64,000 nucleotides of DNA from Nocardia sp. NBC_00416 (GCF_036032445.1 NZ_CP107932.1:4280501-4344500); one strand, 5' to 3'. Counted from the stretch's first letter, positions 53,525 through 63,666 are shown. Made by a program: numbers and translations. The notes: a model not told the origin generated them from the letters alone.

Positions 53525-54706
53525 TCAAGCGCGGACGCTGAGCCCGACCTTCTGGAATTCCTTGAGGTCGGAGTAGCCGGCCTTGGCCATGGAACGGCGG
53601 AGGCCGCCGACCAGGTTGAGCGAGCCGAAGGGATCGTCGGAGGGGCCGGTGAGTACTTGCTCGAGGCTGGGACGCACCGTGGCCGCCGGGGACGTGTGCC
53701 CGGTGAGGAGTTCGTCGGCGAAGTCCCAGGGTTCGTCCAGGGACAGCAGAGAACCGCGCGGCACCGAGGGATGCGCGGCCGCGGAGGGCCAGTACCAGCC
53801 GCGACCCGGCGCCTCGGCGGCGAGTGCGAGCGGGGCGCCGAGCATGGCGGCGTCGGCACCGCAGGCGATGGCCTTGGCCAGGTGACCGGAGGTGTTGATA
53901 TCGCCGTCGGCGATCACATGGACGTACCGGCCGCCGGTTTCGTCGAGGTAGTCGCGGCGGGCGGCGGCGGCGTCGGCGATGGCCGTAGCCATCGGTACAC
54001 CGATGCCGAGCACCTCCCCGCTGGTGGTGGCGCCTTCCTGTGACCCGTACCCGACGATCACACCCGCCGCCCCGGTCCGCATGAGATGCAGTGCGGTGCG
54101 GTGGTCGCTCACGCCACCGGCGACCACCGGGACATCGAGTTCGGCGATGAAGGTCTTCAGGTTCAGCGGCTCCCCGGCGCTGACGTGCTCGGCCGAGATG
54201 ATCGTGCCCTGCACTACGAGCAGGTCGATGCCCGCCTGCAGGAGGCCCGGGGTGAGGCTCTGCGCGTTCTGCGGGCTCACCCGTACGGCCACGGTGACCC
54301 CACCGGCACGCACCTGCGCCACCGCGGCGGCGAGGAGGTCCGGTTGCATGGGTGCGGCGTGCAACTCCTGGAGGAATGCGACCGCGCGCTGATAGCCGCC
54401 CTTGCCGGCGAGTTCGACCAGTTGTTCGATCTTGGCACCCACATCCGCGTGCCGGGCCCACAGGCCTTCCCCGTTGATCACTCCGAGGCCGCCGCGGCGA
54501 CCGATCTCGATCGCGAATTCCGGGGAGACCAATGCGTCGGTGGGGTGGGTGAGGAAGGGGATATCGAACCGGTAGGCGTCGAGCTGCCAGGCCAGTGACA
54601 CCTGGCTCGCCGATCGGGTGCGGCGCGAGGGAACGATATCGACATCGTCCAGTTCGTAGGTTCGGCGAGCCGTCCTACCCATTCCGATCTCGACCATATC
54701 GCGCAC
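53525..54706 (-). CDS. guaB3: GuaB3-type IMP dehydrogenase family protein
   Basis: The 393-residue TIM-barrel protein belongs to the actinobacterial GuaB3 branch (Rv3410c). It lacks the tandem CBS domains of GuaB and has MVEIGMGRTARRTYELDDV at its start. GuaB3 proteins are IMPDH paralogues whose activity (IMP dehydrogenase or GMP reductase-like) is not settled. The GTG at 54706 has ACAGGAG five bases upstream; ATG 54697 is the alternative. It lies 248 bp downstream of guaB, with the two-hairpin element copy 3 and a TTCACC palindrome in the gap. Confidence 0.92.
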   Translation of the reverse strand: MRDMVEIGMGRTARRTYELDDVDIVPSRRTRSASQVSLAWQLDAYRFDIPFLTHPTDALVSPEFAIEIGRRGGLGVINGEGLWARHADVGAKIEQLVELAGKGGYQRAVAFLQELHAAPMQPDLLAAAVAQVRAGGVTVAVRVSPQNAQSLTPGLLQAGIDLLVVQGTIISAEHVSAGEPLNLKTFIAELDVPVVAGGVSDHRTALHLMRTGAAGVIVGYGSQEGATTSGEVLGIGVPMATAIADAAAARRDYLDETGGRYVHVIADGDINTSGHLAKAIACGADAAMLGAPLALAAEAPGRGWYWPSAAAHPSVPRGSLLSLDEPWDFADELLTGHTSPAATVRPSLEQVLTGPSDDPFGSLNLVGGLRRSMAKAGYSDLKEFQKVGLSVRA

Positions 54707-54724
54707 GAATACTCCTGTGTTGAT

Positions 54725-54834
54725 GGCGCGCTCGCGCGCGCGAGGTCGCGGCCCCTCGGTCCCGCGTTTCCGCCGCGAGACCCGCACCTGCGGCGCATGC
54801 CGTTCGAGGGGCGGACGCAGGACGGACCGCGACC
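54725..54834. repeat. Two-hairpin intergenic element, copy 3
   Basis: Hairpin 1 is the GCGCGC-rich stem at 54726-54741. Hairpin 2 pairs GGTCGCGG (54744-54751) with CCGCGACC (54827-54834) and continues through an inner, bulged stem (GTCCCGC-type with GCAGGAC-type sequence). The loop contains CTGCGGCGCATGC, identical to the loop of copy 2. The near edge runs into CATCAACACAGGAG, the ribosome site of guaB3. A block GGCCTCGC-ACTCGGC follows on the far side as in copy 2. Confidence 0.75.
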
Positions 54835-54873
54835 CTTTCCGGGCCTCGCAAGACTCGGCACCGATGACAAAGT

Positions 54874-54886
54874 TTCACCTGGTGAA
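54874..54886. promoter_or_regulatory. TTCACC palindrome upstream of guaB3
   Basis: TTCACC-T-GGTGAA is a perfect 13 bp palindrome ~170 bp before the guaB3 start, in AT-rich sequence that could hold a promoter reading leftward. The cognate regulator is unknown. Confidence 0.35.
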
Positions 54887-54954
54887 CCGCGTAATTCCAC
54901 GTAAACCTTACACACCGCGCCCCGGGACGGCCCAGACGGCCGACCCGGTTCGTC

Positions 54955-56496
<1,542 letters not shown>

Positions 56497-56765
56497 TCGG
56501 ATCGACCCCTCCTGGACATCGGCAGAGCTACCGGGGTTCGACGACCCGATAGCGAACTGTTACTGGGATTGGACTGCGGCGCCGGCTCTGATTTTCCTCC
56601 GGCGGTGGCCGGGTGATCGGTACTCGTCGGCGCCGTGACACCATGGTATCGGTCCGGTTGGACCATGGATCAACTGAGGGCTGCACCGATCGATCGACGG
56701 GCAGCGGCGAAACTGACGGCGCGGACGGCTGGCGCAGACCACCCTGTTCTGCGTACCGTGGGGAT

Positions 56766-57179
56766 GTGCGTGACCATCTACCACCTGGCTTGCCGCCGGA
56801 TCCGTTCGCCGGAGACCCCGCCGACCCGTCCGCCGCGCTCGATGCCATCGAGCCGGGGGAACCGCTGGATCCTCACGAGCGCCTTGCGGTCGAGGAGGAT
56901 CTCGCCGATCTCGCAGTCTACGAGGCACTACTGGCCCACCGCGGTATCCGCGGGCTGGTAGTGAGCTGCGAGGATTGTCGGCAGGATCACTACCACGACT
57001 GGGATATGCTGCGCGCTAATCTATTACAGCTCCTCGTCGACGGCACGGTCCGCCCGCACGAGCCCGCCTACGACCCGACTCCGGAAGCCTACGTGACCTG
57101 GGATTACTGCCGCGGCTATGCCGACGCTTCGATGAACGAGGCGTTCCACGGCGACGGGTTCGACGCTTTCGACAGCTGA
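56766..57179 (+). CDS. DUF5319 protein (Rv3412-like)
   Basis: The 137-residue product matches Rv3412 almost throughout: VRDHLPPGLPPDPFAGDP at the start, YEALLAHRGIRGLVVSCEDC, then QDHYHDWDMLRANLLQLL and YVTWDYCRGYADASMNEA. Cys/His residues (SCEDCRQDHYH) suggest a metal site. It is conserved in this order next to guaB and sigD in mycolic-acid actinobacteria, function unknown. GTG 56766 is the conserved start; longer frames upstream run into the guaB promoter. Confidence 0.92.
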   Translation: MRDHLPPGLPPDPFAGDPADPSAALDAIEPGEPLDPHERLAVEEDLADLAVYEALLAHRGIRGLVVSCEDCRQDHYHDWDMLRANLLQLLVDGTVRPHEPAYDPTPEAYVTWDYCRGYADASMNEAFHGDGFDAFDS

Positions 57180-57282
57180 GTTCGGACAGCCGGCCCTGCC
57201 GGTGCGATCGGCCGCCGGGCAGACGGTCGATCTGTTTTCGTTGCCCAGATCAGCTGACGAGCGCGCAACAGCTGTGACCGAT

Positions 57283-57328
57283 CACACGAATGGCCATCCA
57301 CTTCGTTTCGTGGATGGCCATTCGTGTG
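57283..57328. terminator. 19-bp perfect bidirectional terminator
   Basis: Arms 57283-57301 and 57310-57328 are perfectly complementary over 19 bp with an 8-base loop. It lies between the converging ends of the DUF5319 gene (57179) and rsdA (57336), directly beside the rsdA stop. Confidence 0.9.
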
Positions 57329-57335
57329 TCGATGC

Positions 57336-58529
57336 TCAGCTGGTGGGAACACCCGGGAGAGTCGTCGGAATCTGTTGAGTGGCCGACGGCGCCGACGGCA
57401 CGCTCTGCGGAACCTCGGGTACCGACGGTTGCGCCGGGCCGGGGGAACTGATCGTGGACTGCGCCGGGGTGGACGGCTCCACCGAATCGGCGCCCGGCCC
57501 CTCCGGGGTGGTGGTCGGCCCCGGGGGAACCTCCGGTGCGGTGTTGTCGTCCGGAGGAGCCACATCCGGCGCCTGTGTATCCGGTGCCGGTGTGCCCGGC
57601 TTGGTGGTGCCGCCCGGCCGTTGCGGACCCGGCCGGTCGGGCGCCGGCTTATCGGGTGCCGAGGCATCCGGTGCGCTGGGCCGATCGCCGCCGGGGCGAC
57701 CCGGCTGGTCGAACGGCAGTTCGCTGTCCGAACCGGGTGTCGTGGTCACCGTGCTGCCGGGCCGTTCCGTGCTCCCGCCGGGTGACGACGGCTGCACCGG
57801 GGCGCCCGGAACAGGCGCGGGAGCGGATTGCTGCAGCTGGTCCGCGATCTCCGGGGGCACCACTTTGCGAACTTCCTCGAACAGCTGGTTCCAGCGGTCG
57901 ACGAGTTGGTTGCGTTTGGCCGGATCGTTGACCTGGGTGGCATTGGCCGAAGCCTGTTCCAGCCGTTCCCGCGCCTCGTCCGGCTTGCCCTGTTCGAGCA
58001 GGGTCTGCGCGGCGGCCAGATCGTCGTCGGCATACTGCACGACTGTGCTCTGGGCCTGTTCGCTGAACACGACTTCTTTGACACGCCACAGCGCGTCGCC
58101 GGGTTCGGCCTGATAAGAGAATGCCGAGAGCCCACCGAATACCAGCGCCAGCGCGGCCGCCGTGGTGGCTATCGGCCGGAGCAGCCGTAATCTGCCGCCG
58201 GACTGTGCACCGATCCTGGCCTGCCGGGCACCGATCTCCTGGTTCACGGCCGCGACCACGGTATCGAGATCGGGCGCGTCCGGTAACGGCGGCGCCACGA
58301 TCTCGGCCCGCCAATCCGCCAGCAGTGTCGCCAGCTGGAGTTCCTCGGTGCTCTCGGTGGGGACGGGTCCGCCACGGGCGATAGCGTCGATCAGTTCGTC
58401 ATCACGACGGACCGCGACGATATCCACCGGTTCGGATCCGGTACCGGAGCCCTCGGCATAGGGATCGGTGTTCCGCGATGCACGCCGCGCCCATTTCTCA
58501 CCCCGACCGCGCCCGCCATCCCTAGCCAT
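57336..58529 (-). CDS. rsdA: Anti-sigma-D factor RsdA
   Basis: The 397-residue membrane protein has the RsdA sigma-binding segment at its N-terminus (DIVAVRRDDELIDAIARGGP, then ELQLATLLADWRAEI). One transmembrane helix follows (~115-135), then an extracytoplasmic helical region with EQAQSTVVQYADDDLAAAQT, and a very long Pro/Gly/Ser/Thr-rich tail (~210-397). It should hold SigD inactive until cleaved by regulated proteolysis, as in M. tuberculosis Rv3413c. ATG 58529 overlaps the end of sigD by eight bases. Confidence 0.92.
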   Translation of the reverse strand: MARDGGRGRGEKWARRASRNTDPYAEGSGTGSEPVDIVAVRRDDELIDAIARGGPVPTESTEELQLATLLADWRAEIVAPPLPDAPDLDTVVAAVNQEIGARQARIGAQSGGRLRLLRPIATTAAALALVFGGLSAFSYQAEPGDALWRVKEVVFSEQAQSTVVQYADDDLAAAQTLLEQGKPDEARERLEQASANATQVNDPAKRNQLVDRWNQLFEEVRKVVPPEIADQLQQSAPAPVPGAPVQPSSPGGSTERPGSTVTTTPGSDSELPFDQPGRPGGDRPSAPDASAPDKPAPDRPGPQRPGGTTKPGTPAPDTQAPDVAPPDDNTAPEVPPGPTTTPEGPGADSVEPSTPAQSTISSPGPAQPSVPEVPQSVPSAPSATQQIPTTLPGVPTS

Positions 58530-59100
58530 ACATTTCACCTGCCCTCGCCACTTGTGCCTTCAATTTTGCGAGCGCCCTGTGCTGGGCGACCCGGATCGCG
58601 CCCGCCGTACTGCCCACGGCGGTTGCGGTTTCTTCTGCTGACAGACCCATGACCAGGCGCAGGATCAAGATCTCTCGATGCTTCTCCGGAAGGGTGGCCA
58701 GCAGGGTGTTCATCTGCCGGCTCGTTTCCGATTCGAGAGCCCGTTGCTCCGGCCCGTGGTCGGTGGATATGACATCTGGTACTTCGGCCATCGCCTCCGC
58801 CTTGTTACGGGAGGCGTTGCGATGGGCGTCGGCAACCTTGTGCGAAGCGATTCCGTATACGAAGGCCATGAACGGCCTGCCCTGGTCCTGATACCTGGGC
58901 AGCGCGGTCATGACCGCTAAACAGACCTCCTGCGCGACATCATCGGCGGAGAGTTGTCCACGCTCCGCGACTCCGATCCGCGCGCGGCAATACCGCATCA
59001 CCAGCGGGCGGACCAACTTCAGTACCTGAGCTAAAGCGGACCTGTCGCCCTGCGCGGCGGCGGCGACGGCGCGGTCCAACTCTTCGCCCGTGTGCGTCAT
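58522..59100 (-). CDS. sigD: ECF RNA polymerase sigma factor SigD
   Basis: The 192-residue sigma factor has region 2 (LVRPLVMRYCRARIG, ADDVAQEVCLAVMTALPRY, FMAFVYGIASHKVADAHR) and region 4 (LLATLPEKHREILILRLVMGLSAEETA, then AGAIRVAQHRALAKLK). ATG 59100 (MTHTGEELDRAVAAAAQGD) is the family start. It is followed by its overlapping anti-sigma gene rsdA, as in mycobacteria. Nearby is a Rv3415c-like gene, matching the M. tuberculosis order. Confidence 0.95.
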   Translation of the reverse strand: MTHTGEELDRAVAAAAQGDRSALAQVLKLVRPLVMRYCRARIGVAERGQLSADDVAQEVCLAVMTALPRYQDQGRPFMAFVYGIASHKVADAHRNASRNKAEAMAEVPDVISTDHGPEQRALESETSRQMNTLLATLPEKHREILILRLVMGLSAEETATAVGSTAGAIRVAQHRALAKLKAQVARAGEMYG

Positions 59101-59226
59101 CGTCAGCGGAATTCCTGGCGTTACAAAGTGGCACGGTCGGTGATGACCGATGCTTCCGCCGGTCCAGCGGAACGGGTCCACAATAGGACACCGCCGACGG
59201 TTCGGGTCGAGACGGTAGAACTCGGG

Positions 59227-60219
59227 TTACCAACCCGCATCGCGAAATCGCCCGCCACGCCGGGCAATGAGTGTCCGACACGCGGCCGCGTCACCGGCCG
59301 CCGTGTCGCGAGGGCCGCCGGCGAGACCGGTTCGCAACATGGCGCAGGCCCAGCGCAACGGAACGAGACCGCTTTCGCGGCACTGTTCGTCGACGCGGGC
59401 GGCGAGCGCGGTCGCCCGGCTCGTATCGCCGGCGGCGCCGGCGGCCGCGGCGACCAGGAGCCGCGATTTCACCTGATGCCGCACCGAGGGACCCTGCTCG
59501 GCCGACGCGAGGGCCGCCTCGGCTTCGGCGAGTGCGGAGTCGCTGTGTCCACCCGCCAGTGCTGTCTCGGCGCGGACCCAGCGCAACCGGACCCGCACAC
59601 GCGGGTACGCGGCTCCGGCTGCTCGCGCGTCCGGGACGGCGCTCGGGTCCGGTTCCCGGTAGCGCCCGGACTCGGCGGCGTCCAGCAGCGTCGAGCAGCG
59701 TTCGAGCAGCCGGGAGGACAGGGCGAGACGACCGGTTCCCAGCGCGTCGGCCGCCAGACCGATCAACGCATCGGCGGCCGCGTCGATGAGCCCGGGTTCG
59801 GCGCTGTAGCCCGCGAGACGCGCGCCTGGGGGCGTCTGCGCCCGCTCCTGCGCGTGGCGGGCCGCCTCCCACCGGACGGTATCGAGGGCGGCGGGGATTC
59901 CCGGCAGCACGAACGCGGCGGCCCGCCCGTCGTGGTGGGCGGCGAGCGCGTGCCAGCCGAGTTGACGCAGCAGTGAACCCGATGTCGAGGCGGCGAGTGA
60001 GAGCAGAACCGGATCGGAGGTAGCGGCGGACAGGCGGCGCAGCGCCGTGCGCGCGGCTGCGTAGTGGCCCACACCACCCAGAGCGACGGCTCGCCACCAC
60101 ATTTCGAGCGGATTTCGCGACTCCGGCAACTCGGCAGCGGATCGATCCGGATGGACGCCGAACGCGGCGTCTGCGAACCGGAGAGAGGGACTTTCGGGAC
60201 TGGGCACCGGGGCGAACAC
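59227..60219 (-). CDS. Helical-repeat protein, Rv3415c-like
   Basis: The 330-residue product is almost entirely helical, Ala/Arg/Leu-rich and TPR-like in pattern (repeated A-A-LxRL, GHxxxAxxA spacing such as GGVGHYAAARTALRRLSAAT and GGHSDSALAEAEAALASAEQ). It has no signal peptide or enzyme motif. Position between sigD and whiB3 matches Rv3415c of M. tuberculosis. It is probably a cytosolic scaffold of unknown role. The start at 60219 leads a long upstream gap. Confidence 0.8.
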   Translation of the reverse strand: MFAPVPSPESPSLRFADAAFGVHPDRSAAELPESRNPLEMWWRAVALGGVGHYAAARTALRRLSAATSDPVLLSLAASTSGSLLRQLGWHALAAHHDGRAAAFVLPGIPAALDTVRWEAARHAQERAQTPPGARLAGYSAEPGLIDAAADALIGLAADALGTGRLALSSRLLERCSTLLDAAESGRYREPDPSAVPDARAAGAAYPRVRVRLRWVRAETALAGGHSDSALAEAEAALASAEQGPSVRHQVKSRLLVAAAAGAAGDTSRATALAARVDEQCRESGLVPLRWACAMLRTGLAGGPRDTAAGDAAACRTLIARRGGRFRDAGW

Positions 60220-60878
60220 CGGTGCACTGTACCGGCGGCGGGCACGATCTCCCGGCAGTGCGGCCGGGGCGTGGCACAGGAACGCCGGCTCAGCTATCTC
60301 CCAGCATTAATCGAATCGAGCATGTTTCGATCACGTTAAACTCCGTCGATCAATCCATGAGCGATCGCGCATCGAATTCAGGGACGTTTCGCTTAATTAA
60401 CCTGAAGGCCCCTCGTCGGCCATCTGTAATCGTATCGAGATCGGGACACCATAGCCCATCCGGAGCGAACCCGGAGCATATTTCGGTCCGGACCGATCGA
60501 AACTTCCCACGCTCATAGCGCCGACCTGCGAATACGTCGACCAGCACGGACGCCGGATCGGACCCGGCAACAGCCCAACCACACAGTATCGCCGGGCGAT
60601 TAGCGGAAGTAAACAGTCATCGAGGTTAAATTCAGAGCGCAAAATACCCGATAAATCAGGGCGTCAAACTGTTGACGGAATTTCCTCGGTACCCCTAACG
60701 TAACTCATCGCCACGTACGGCGCCGTGCGAAAACGCAACGGATGCCGGCGGCAGCGGTGCACCACGGCCGACGCATGTGGCCCCGCGCGTTCGAACGAAC
60801 GCCGGGCACCGCCGGAGAAGATGTATCCATCACTCGCTCGACAATGCCGACGAGCTCGCGTCTACGAGGAGTTCCACC
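60220..60878. other. 659-bp AT-rich region upstream of whiB3
   Basis: This gap is clearly less GC-rich than its flanks and holds no supported gene; its small open frames lack ribosome sites and family features. Near the whiB3 end lies the promoter listed at 60672 and an inverted repeat CGTCAA-ACTG-TTGACG at 60662-60677 overlapping the -35 box. Its length suggests heavy regulation of whiB3. Confidence 0.55.
60662..60701 (+). promoter_or_regulatory. whiB3: Probable whiB3 promoter with overlapping inverted repeat
   Basis: TTGACG (60672-60677), 18 bp, then TAACGT (60696-60701) fits a SigA-type promoter and would give a whiB3 leader of ~170 nt. A perfect inverted repeat CGTCAA-ACTG-TTGACG covers the -35 box, so a bound regulator would block it. 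Confidence 0.5.
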
Positions 60879-61172
60879 ATGCCCATGCCCACCCACCTTC
60901 CCGGACCGAACGCCGATATCTGGGACTGGCAGATGCGCGGCTCTTGCCGGGGCGTGGACTCAGCGGTGTTCTTCCATCCCGACGGCGAGCGCGGTAGAGC
61001 CCGGGCTGCCCGTGAGTTGCGGGCCAAGAAGATCTGCCGGGCCTGCCCCGTGCTCATGCAGTGCCGGTCGCACGCGTTGAAAGTCAGCGAACCCTACGGC
61101 ATCTGGGGTGGCATGTCGGAAACCGAACGAGAGATGCACGCCCGACGCAACCGACGCAGGATGGCGGTCTAG
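60879..61172 (+). CDS. whiB3: WhiB3-type iron-sulfur regulator
   Basis: The 97-residue protein has the WhiB cluster-binding cysteines (GSCRG, ICRACPVLMQC) and the turn motif EPYGIWGGM, followed by a basic C-terminus. Start PMPTHLPGPNADIWDWQMRG and FFHPDGERGRAR match WhiB3 (Rv3416). WhiB3 is a 4Fe-4S protein that senses redox and NO and binds SigA to control lipid and stress genes. ATG 60879 has GAGGAG eight bases upstream. It sits between the Rv3415c-like gene and a SigK-like gene near groEL, as in mycobacteria. Confidence 0.94.
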   Translation: MPMPTHLPGPNADIWDWQMRGSCRGVDSAVFFHPDGERGRARAARELRAKKICRACPVLMQCRSHALKVSEPYGIWGGMSETEREMHARRNRRRMAV

Positions 61173-61191
61173 GGGGCAGCGCCCGACATCA

Positions 61192-61231
61192 CGCCCCCGT
61201 CCGGCGCGACACCGCGTCTTCCACGGGGGCG
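61192..61231 (+). terminator. Hairpin terminator after whiB3
   Basis: CGCCCCCGT (61192-61200) is perfectly complementary to ACGGGGGCG (61223-61231), 20 bases after the whiB3 stop, with a 22-base loop. Confidence 0.6.
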
Positions 61232-61272
61232 CATACGCTCTCGGTTATAGCTTGCCGTTATTGTTATGACCG

Positions 61273-61887
61273 ATGACACAGGAGAGTATCGAGCTCTCAG
61301 CGCTCTTGCAGCGCTGCGGCCACTCGGATGCCGAGGCTTTCGCCGAACTCTACGACCGGACCCGCACCCGGGTCTTCGGTCTGGTGTTGCGTGTCCTACA
61401 GGATTCCGGGTTCGCCGAAGAGACCACGCAAGAGGTCTACCTGCAGACATGGCGAACCGCGGCGAGCTTCGATCCGGCGCGCGGTTCGGCGGTCACCTGG
61501 CTGATGACCCTGGCCCACCGCCGGGCGGTCGACCGGGTCCGCGCCGAACAGGCGCACACCCAGCGTGAGATCGCCTACGGAGCCCGGATACTCGGGCACG
61601 ACTACGACCAGGTCATCGAAGAGGTCGAGCGCAAACTCGACCATCAGGCCGTGGTCGTCGGACTCCGCACCCTCACCGAAACCCAATGGGAGGCGATCTC
61701 ACTCGCTTATTACGACGGGCGGACCTACGCGGAGGTGGCCCGGCAGCTCGAAGTCGGGCTACCGACGGTCAAATCCCGGATCCGGGACGGACTGACCAGG
61801 CTGAAGAAGAGTATGGGGGCCCCGGCGCCGATAGGCGACCGGCGGCCGATACGAGAACGGGCCGTTCACATCCCTGGCAGGGTGTGA
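61273..61887 (+). CDS. sigK: SigK-like ECF sigma factor
   Basis: The 204-residue sigma factor has region 2 (AFAELYDRTRTRVFGLVLRV, AEETTQEVYLQTWR, VTWLMTLAHRRAVDRVR) and region 4 (LTETQWEAISLAYYDGRTYAEVARQLEVGLPTVKSRIRDG) in the SigK pattern. No anti-sigma gene (rskA) follows; the next gene is groEL on the opposite strand, so control is unlinked or different. The last ~25 residues are encoded inside the downstream terminator stem, suggesting that the frame has drifted past an earlier end. ATG 61273 is used. Confidence 0.85.
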   Translation: MTQESIELSALLQRCGHSDAEAFAELYDRTRTRVFGLVLRVLQDSGFAEETTQEVYLQTWRTAASFDPARGSAVTWLMTLAHRRAVDRVRAEQAHTQREIAYGARILGHDYDQVIEEVERKLDHQAVVVGLRTLTETQWEAISLAYYDGRTYAEVARQLEVGLPTVKSRIRDGLTRLKKSMGAPAPIGDRRPIRERAVHIPGRV

Positions 61888-61900
61888 ACGGCCCGTTCTC
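61853..61900. terminator. 18-bp perfect terminator overlapping the sigK 3' end
   Basis: Arms 61853-61870 and 61883-61900 are perfectly complementary over 18 bp, with a further CCCT/AGGG pairing inside the loop. The sigK stop (61885-61887) lies within the right arm. It sits between converging sigK and groEL and can serve both. Confidence 0.9.
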
Positions 61901-61953
61901 ATTTGCCGTATGTCCCCGGCCGAACGGCGGAAACCGCGCGGCCGGGGCGACGA

Positions 61954-63561
61954 TCAGTGGGCGTGGCCGTGCCCCTGGTGGTCGTCGTCTTCGGCGGGCT
62001 TCTCCACGATCGCGCTCTCGGTGGTCAGCACCATGCGCGCCACCGACGCCGCGTTGATCACGGCCGAGCGGGTCACCTTCACCGGGTCCACCACACCGTC
62101 GGCGAGCAGATCGCCGTAGGTCAGCGTGGCGGCGTTGAAGCCTTCCTTGCCCTCGCCGACCTTGCTGACCACGACGGCGCCGTCGAGACCGGCATTGGTG
62201 GCGATCCAGTACAGCGGCGCCTTCAGCGCGGCGCGCAGCACCTCGGCGCCGATGGCCTCGTCACCGGACAGTCCGGCGATCAGCCCGTCGAGCTTCGTGC
62301 CCGCCTGGACCAGCGCGGTACCGCCACCCGGGACGATGCCCTCTTCGACGGCGGCCTTGGCAGCGCTCACCGCGTCCTCGACGCGGTACTTGCGCTCTTT
62401 GAGCGCGGTTTCGGTGGCCGCGCCGACCTGGATCACCGCGACACCGCCGGACAGTTTGGCCAGCCGCTCTTCCAGCTTCTCCCGGTCCCAGTCGGAATCG
62501 GTGGCCTCGATCTCGCGACGCAGCTGGGCGCTGCGGGCGGCGATATCGTCGCCGCTGCCCGCGCCGTCGATGATCGTGGTGGTGTCCTTGGTGACCACCA
62601 CGCGGCGAGCCGAGCCCAACACCTCCAAACCGGAATCGCGCAGGTTGATGCCGAGATCCGGGTTGACGACCGTACCGGCGGTGATGACGGCCAGATCGTC
62701 GAGGAACGCCTTGCGGCGGTCGCCGAAGAACGGCGCCTTGACCGCGACGGCCTTGAGGGTCTTGCGGATCGAGTTGACCACCAGGGTGGACAGCGCCTCG
62801 CCCTCGACGTCCTCGGCGATGATCAGCACCGGCTTACCGGATTCGGCGATCTTCTCCAGCAGCGGCAGCAGATCCGGCAGCGAGCTGATCTTTTCGCGGT
62901 GCAGCAGGATCTGGGTGTCCTCCAGCACGGCTTCCTGGCTGTCGCCGTCGGTGATGAAGTAGGGCGAGAGGTAGCCCTTGTCGAACTGCACGCCTTCGGT
63001 GACGACGAGTTCGGTCTGCAGAGTCGAGGACTCCTCGACGGTGACCACGCCGTCCTTGCCGACCGTGGTCAGCGCTTTGCCGACCATTTCGCCGATGACC
63101 TCGTCCCGCGAGGAGACGGTGGCGACCTGCGCGATGGCCTGTTCACCGCTGACCGGGGTGGCCGCGGCCAGCAGGGCCTCCGACACCGCGTCGGCGGCTT
63201 TGGCCAGGCCCGAGCCGATCGCGATCGGGTTGGCGCCCGCCGCGATGTTCTTCAGCCCGCCGCGCACCAGCGCCTGAGCCAGCACGGTGGCGGTGGTGGT
63301 GCCGTCGCCGGCGACATCGTTGGTCTTGGTGGCGACGCTCTTGACCAGTTGAGCGCCGAGGTTCTCGAACGGGTCCTCGAGATCGATATCACGCGCGATG
63401 GTGACACCGTCGTTGGTGACGGTGGGGCCGCCGAACGATTTGGCCAGCACCACATGCCGGCCACGCGGGCCGAGAGTGACCTTGACCGCATCGGCGAGTT
63501 TGTCGACACCGCGCTCCAGCGCCCGGCGAGCCTGCTCGTCGAACTGGATCTGCTTTGCCAT
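61954..63561 (-). CDS. groEL: Chaperonin GroEL1
   Basis: The 535-residue chaperonin subunit has the standard motifs: MAKQIQFDEQARRALERG, DGVTIARDI, ATP-site VAGDGTTTATVLAQ, and IVPGGGTALVQA. The C-terminus ends in a His-rich tail (DDDHQGHGHAH) instead of the Gly-Gly-Met repeat, the GroEL1 signature of mycolic-acid actinobacteria. It is encoded 105 bp downstream of groES on the same strand. ATG 63561 gives the conserved start. Actinobacterial GroEL1 has roles beyond general folding, for example in mycolate metabolism. Confidence 0.97.
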   Translation of the reverse strand: MAKQIQFDEQARRALERGVDKLADAVKVTLGPRGRHVVLAKSFGGPTVTNDGVTIARDIDLEDPFENLGAQLVKSVATKTNDVAGDGTTTATVLAQALVRGGLKNIAAGANPIAIGSGLAKAADAVSEALLAAATPVSGEQAIAQVATVSSRDEVIGEMVGKALTTVGKDGVVTVEESSTLQTELVVTEGVQFDKGYLSPYFITDGDSQEAVLEDTQILLHREKISSLPDLLPLLEKIAESGKPVLIIAEDVEGEALSTLVVNSIRKTLKAVAVKAPFFGDRRKAFLDDLAVITAGTVVNPDLGINLRDSGLEVLGSARRVVVTKDTTTIIDGAGSGDDIAARSAQLRREIEATDSDWDREKLEERLAKLSGGVAVIQVGAATETALKERKYRVEDAVSAAKAAVEEGIVPGGGTALVQAGTKLDGLIAGLSGDEAIGAEVLRAALKAPLYWIATNAGLDGAVVVSKVGEGKEGFNAATLTYGDLLADGVVDPVKVTRSAVINAASVARMVLTTESAIVEKPAEDDDHQGHGHAH

Positions 63562-63666
63562 ATGTGTTCGCTCCTGTATCTGGTGCGCTTCGAGTTGTGT
63601 GGCACAACGCACTCCGCCCCGGGTCAGCTGTCGACACCGGGGCGGAACGCATGCGCGGCAGTCGAA

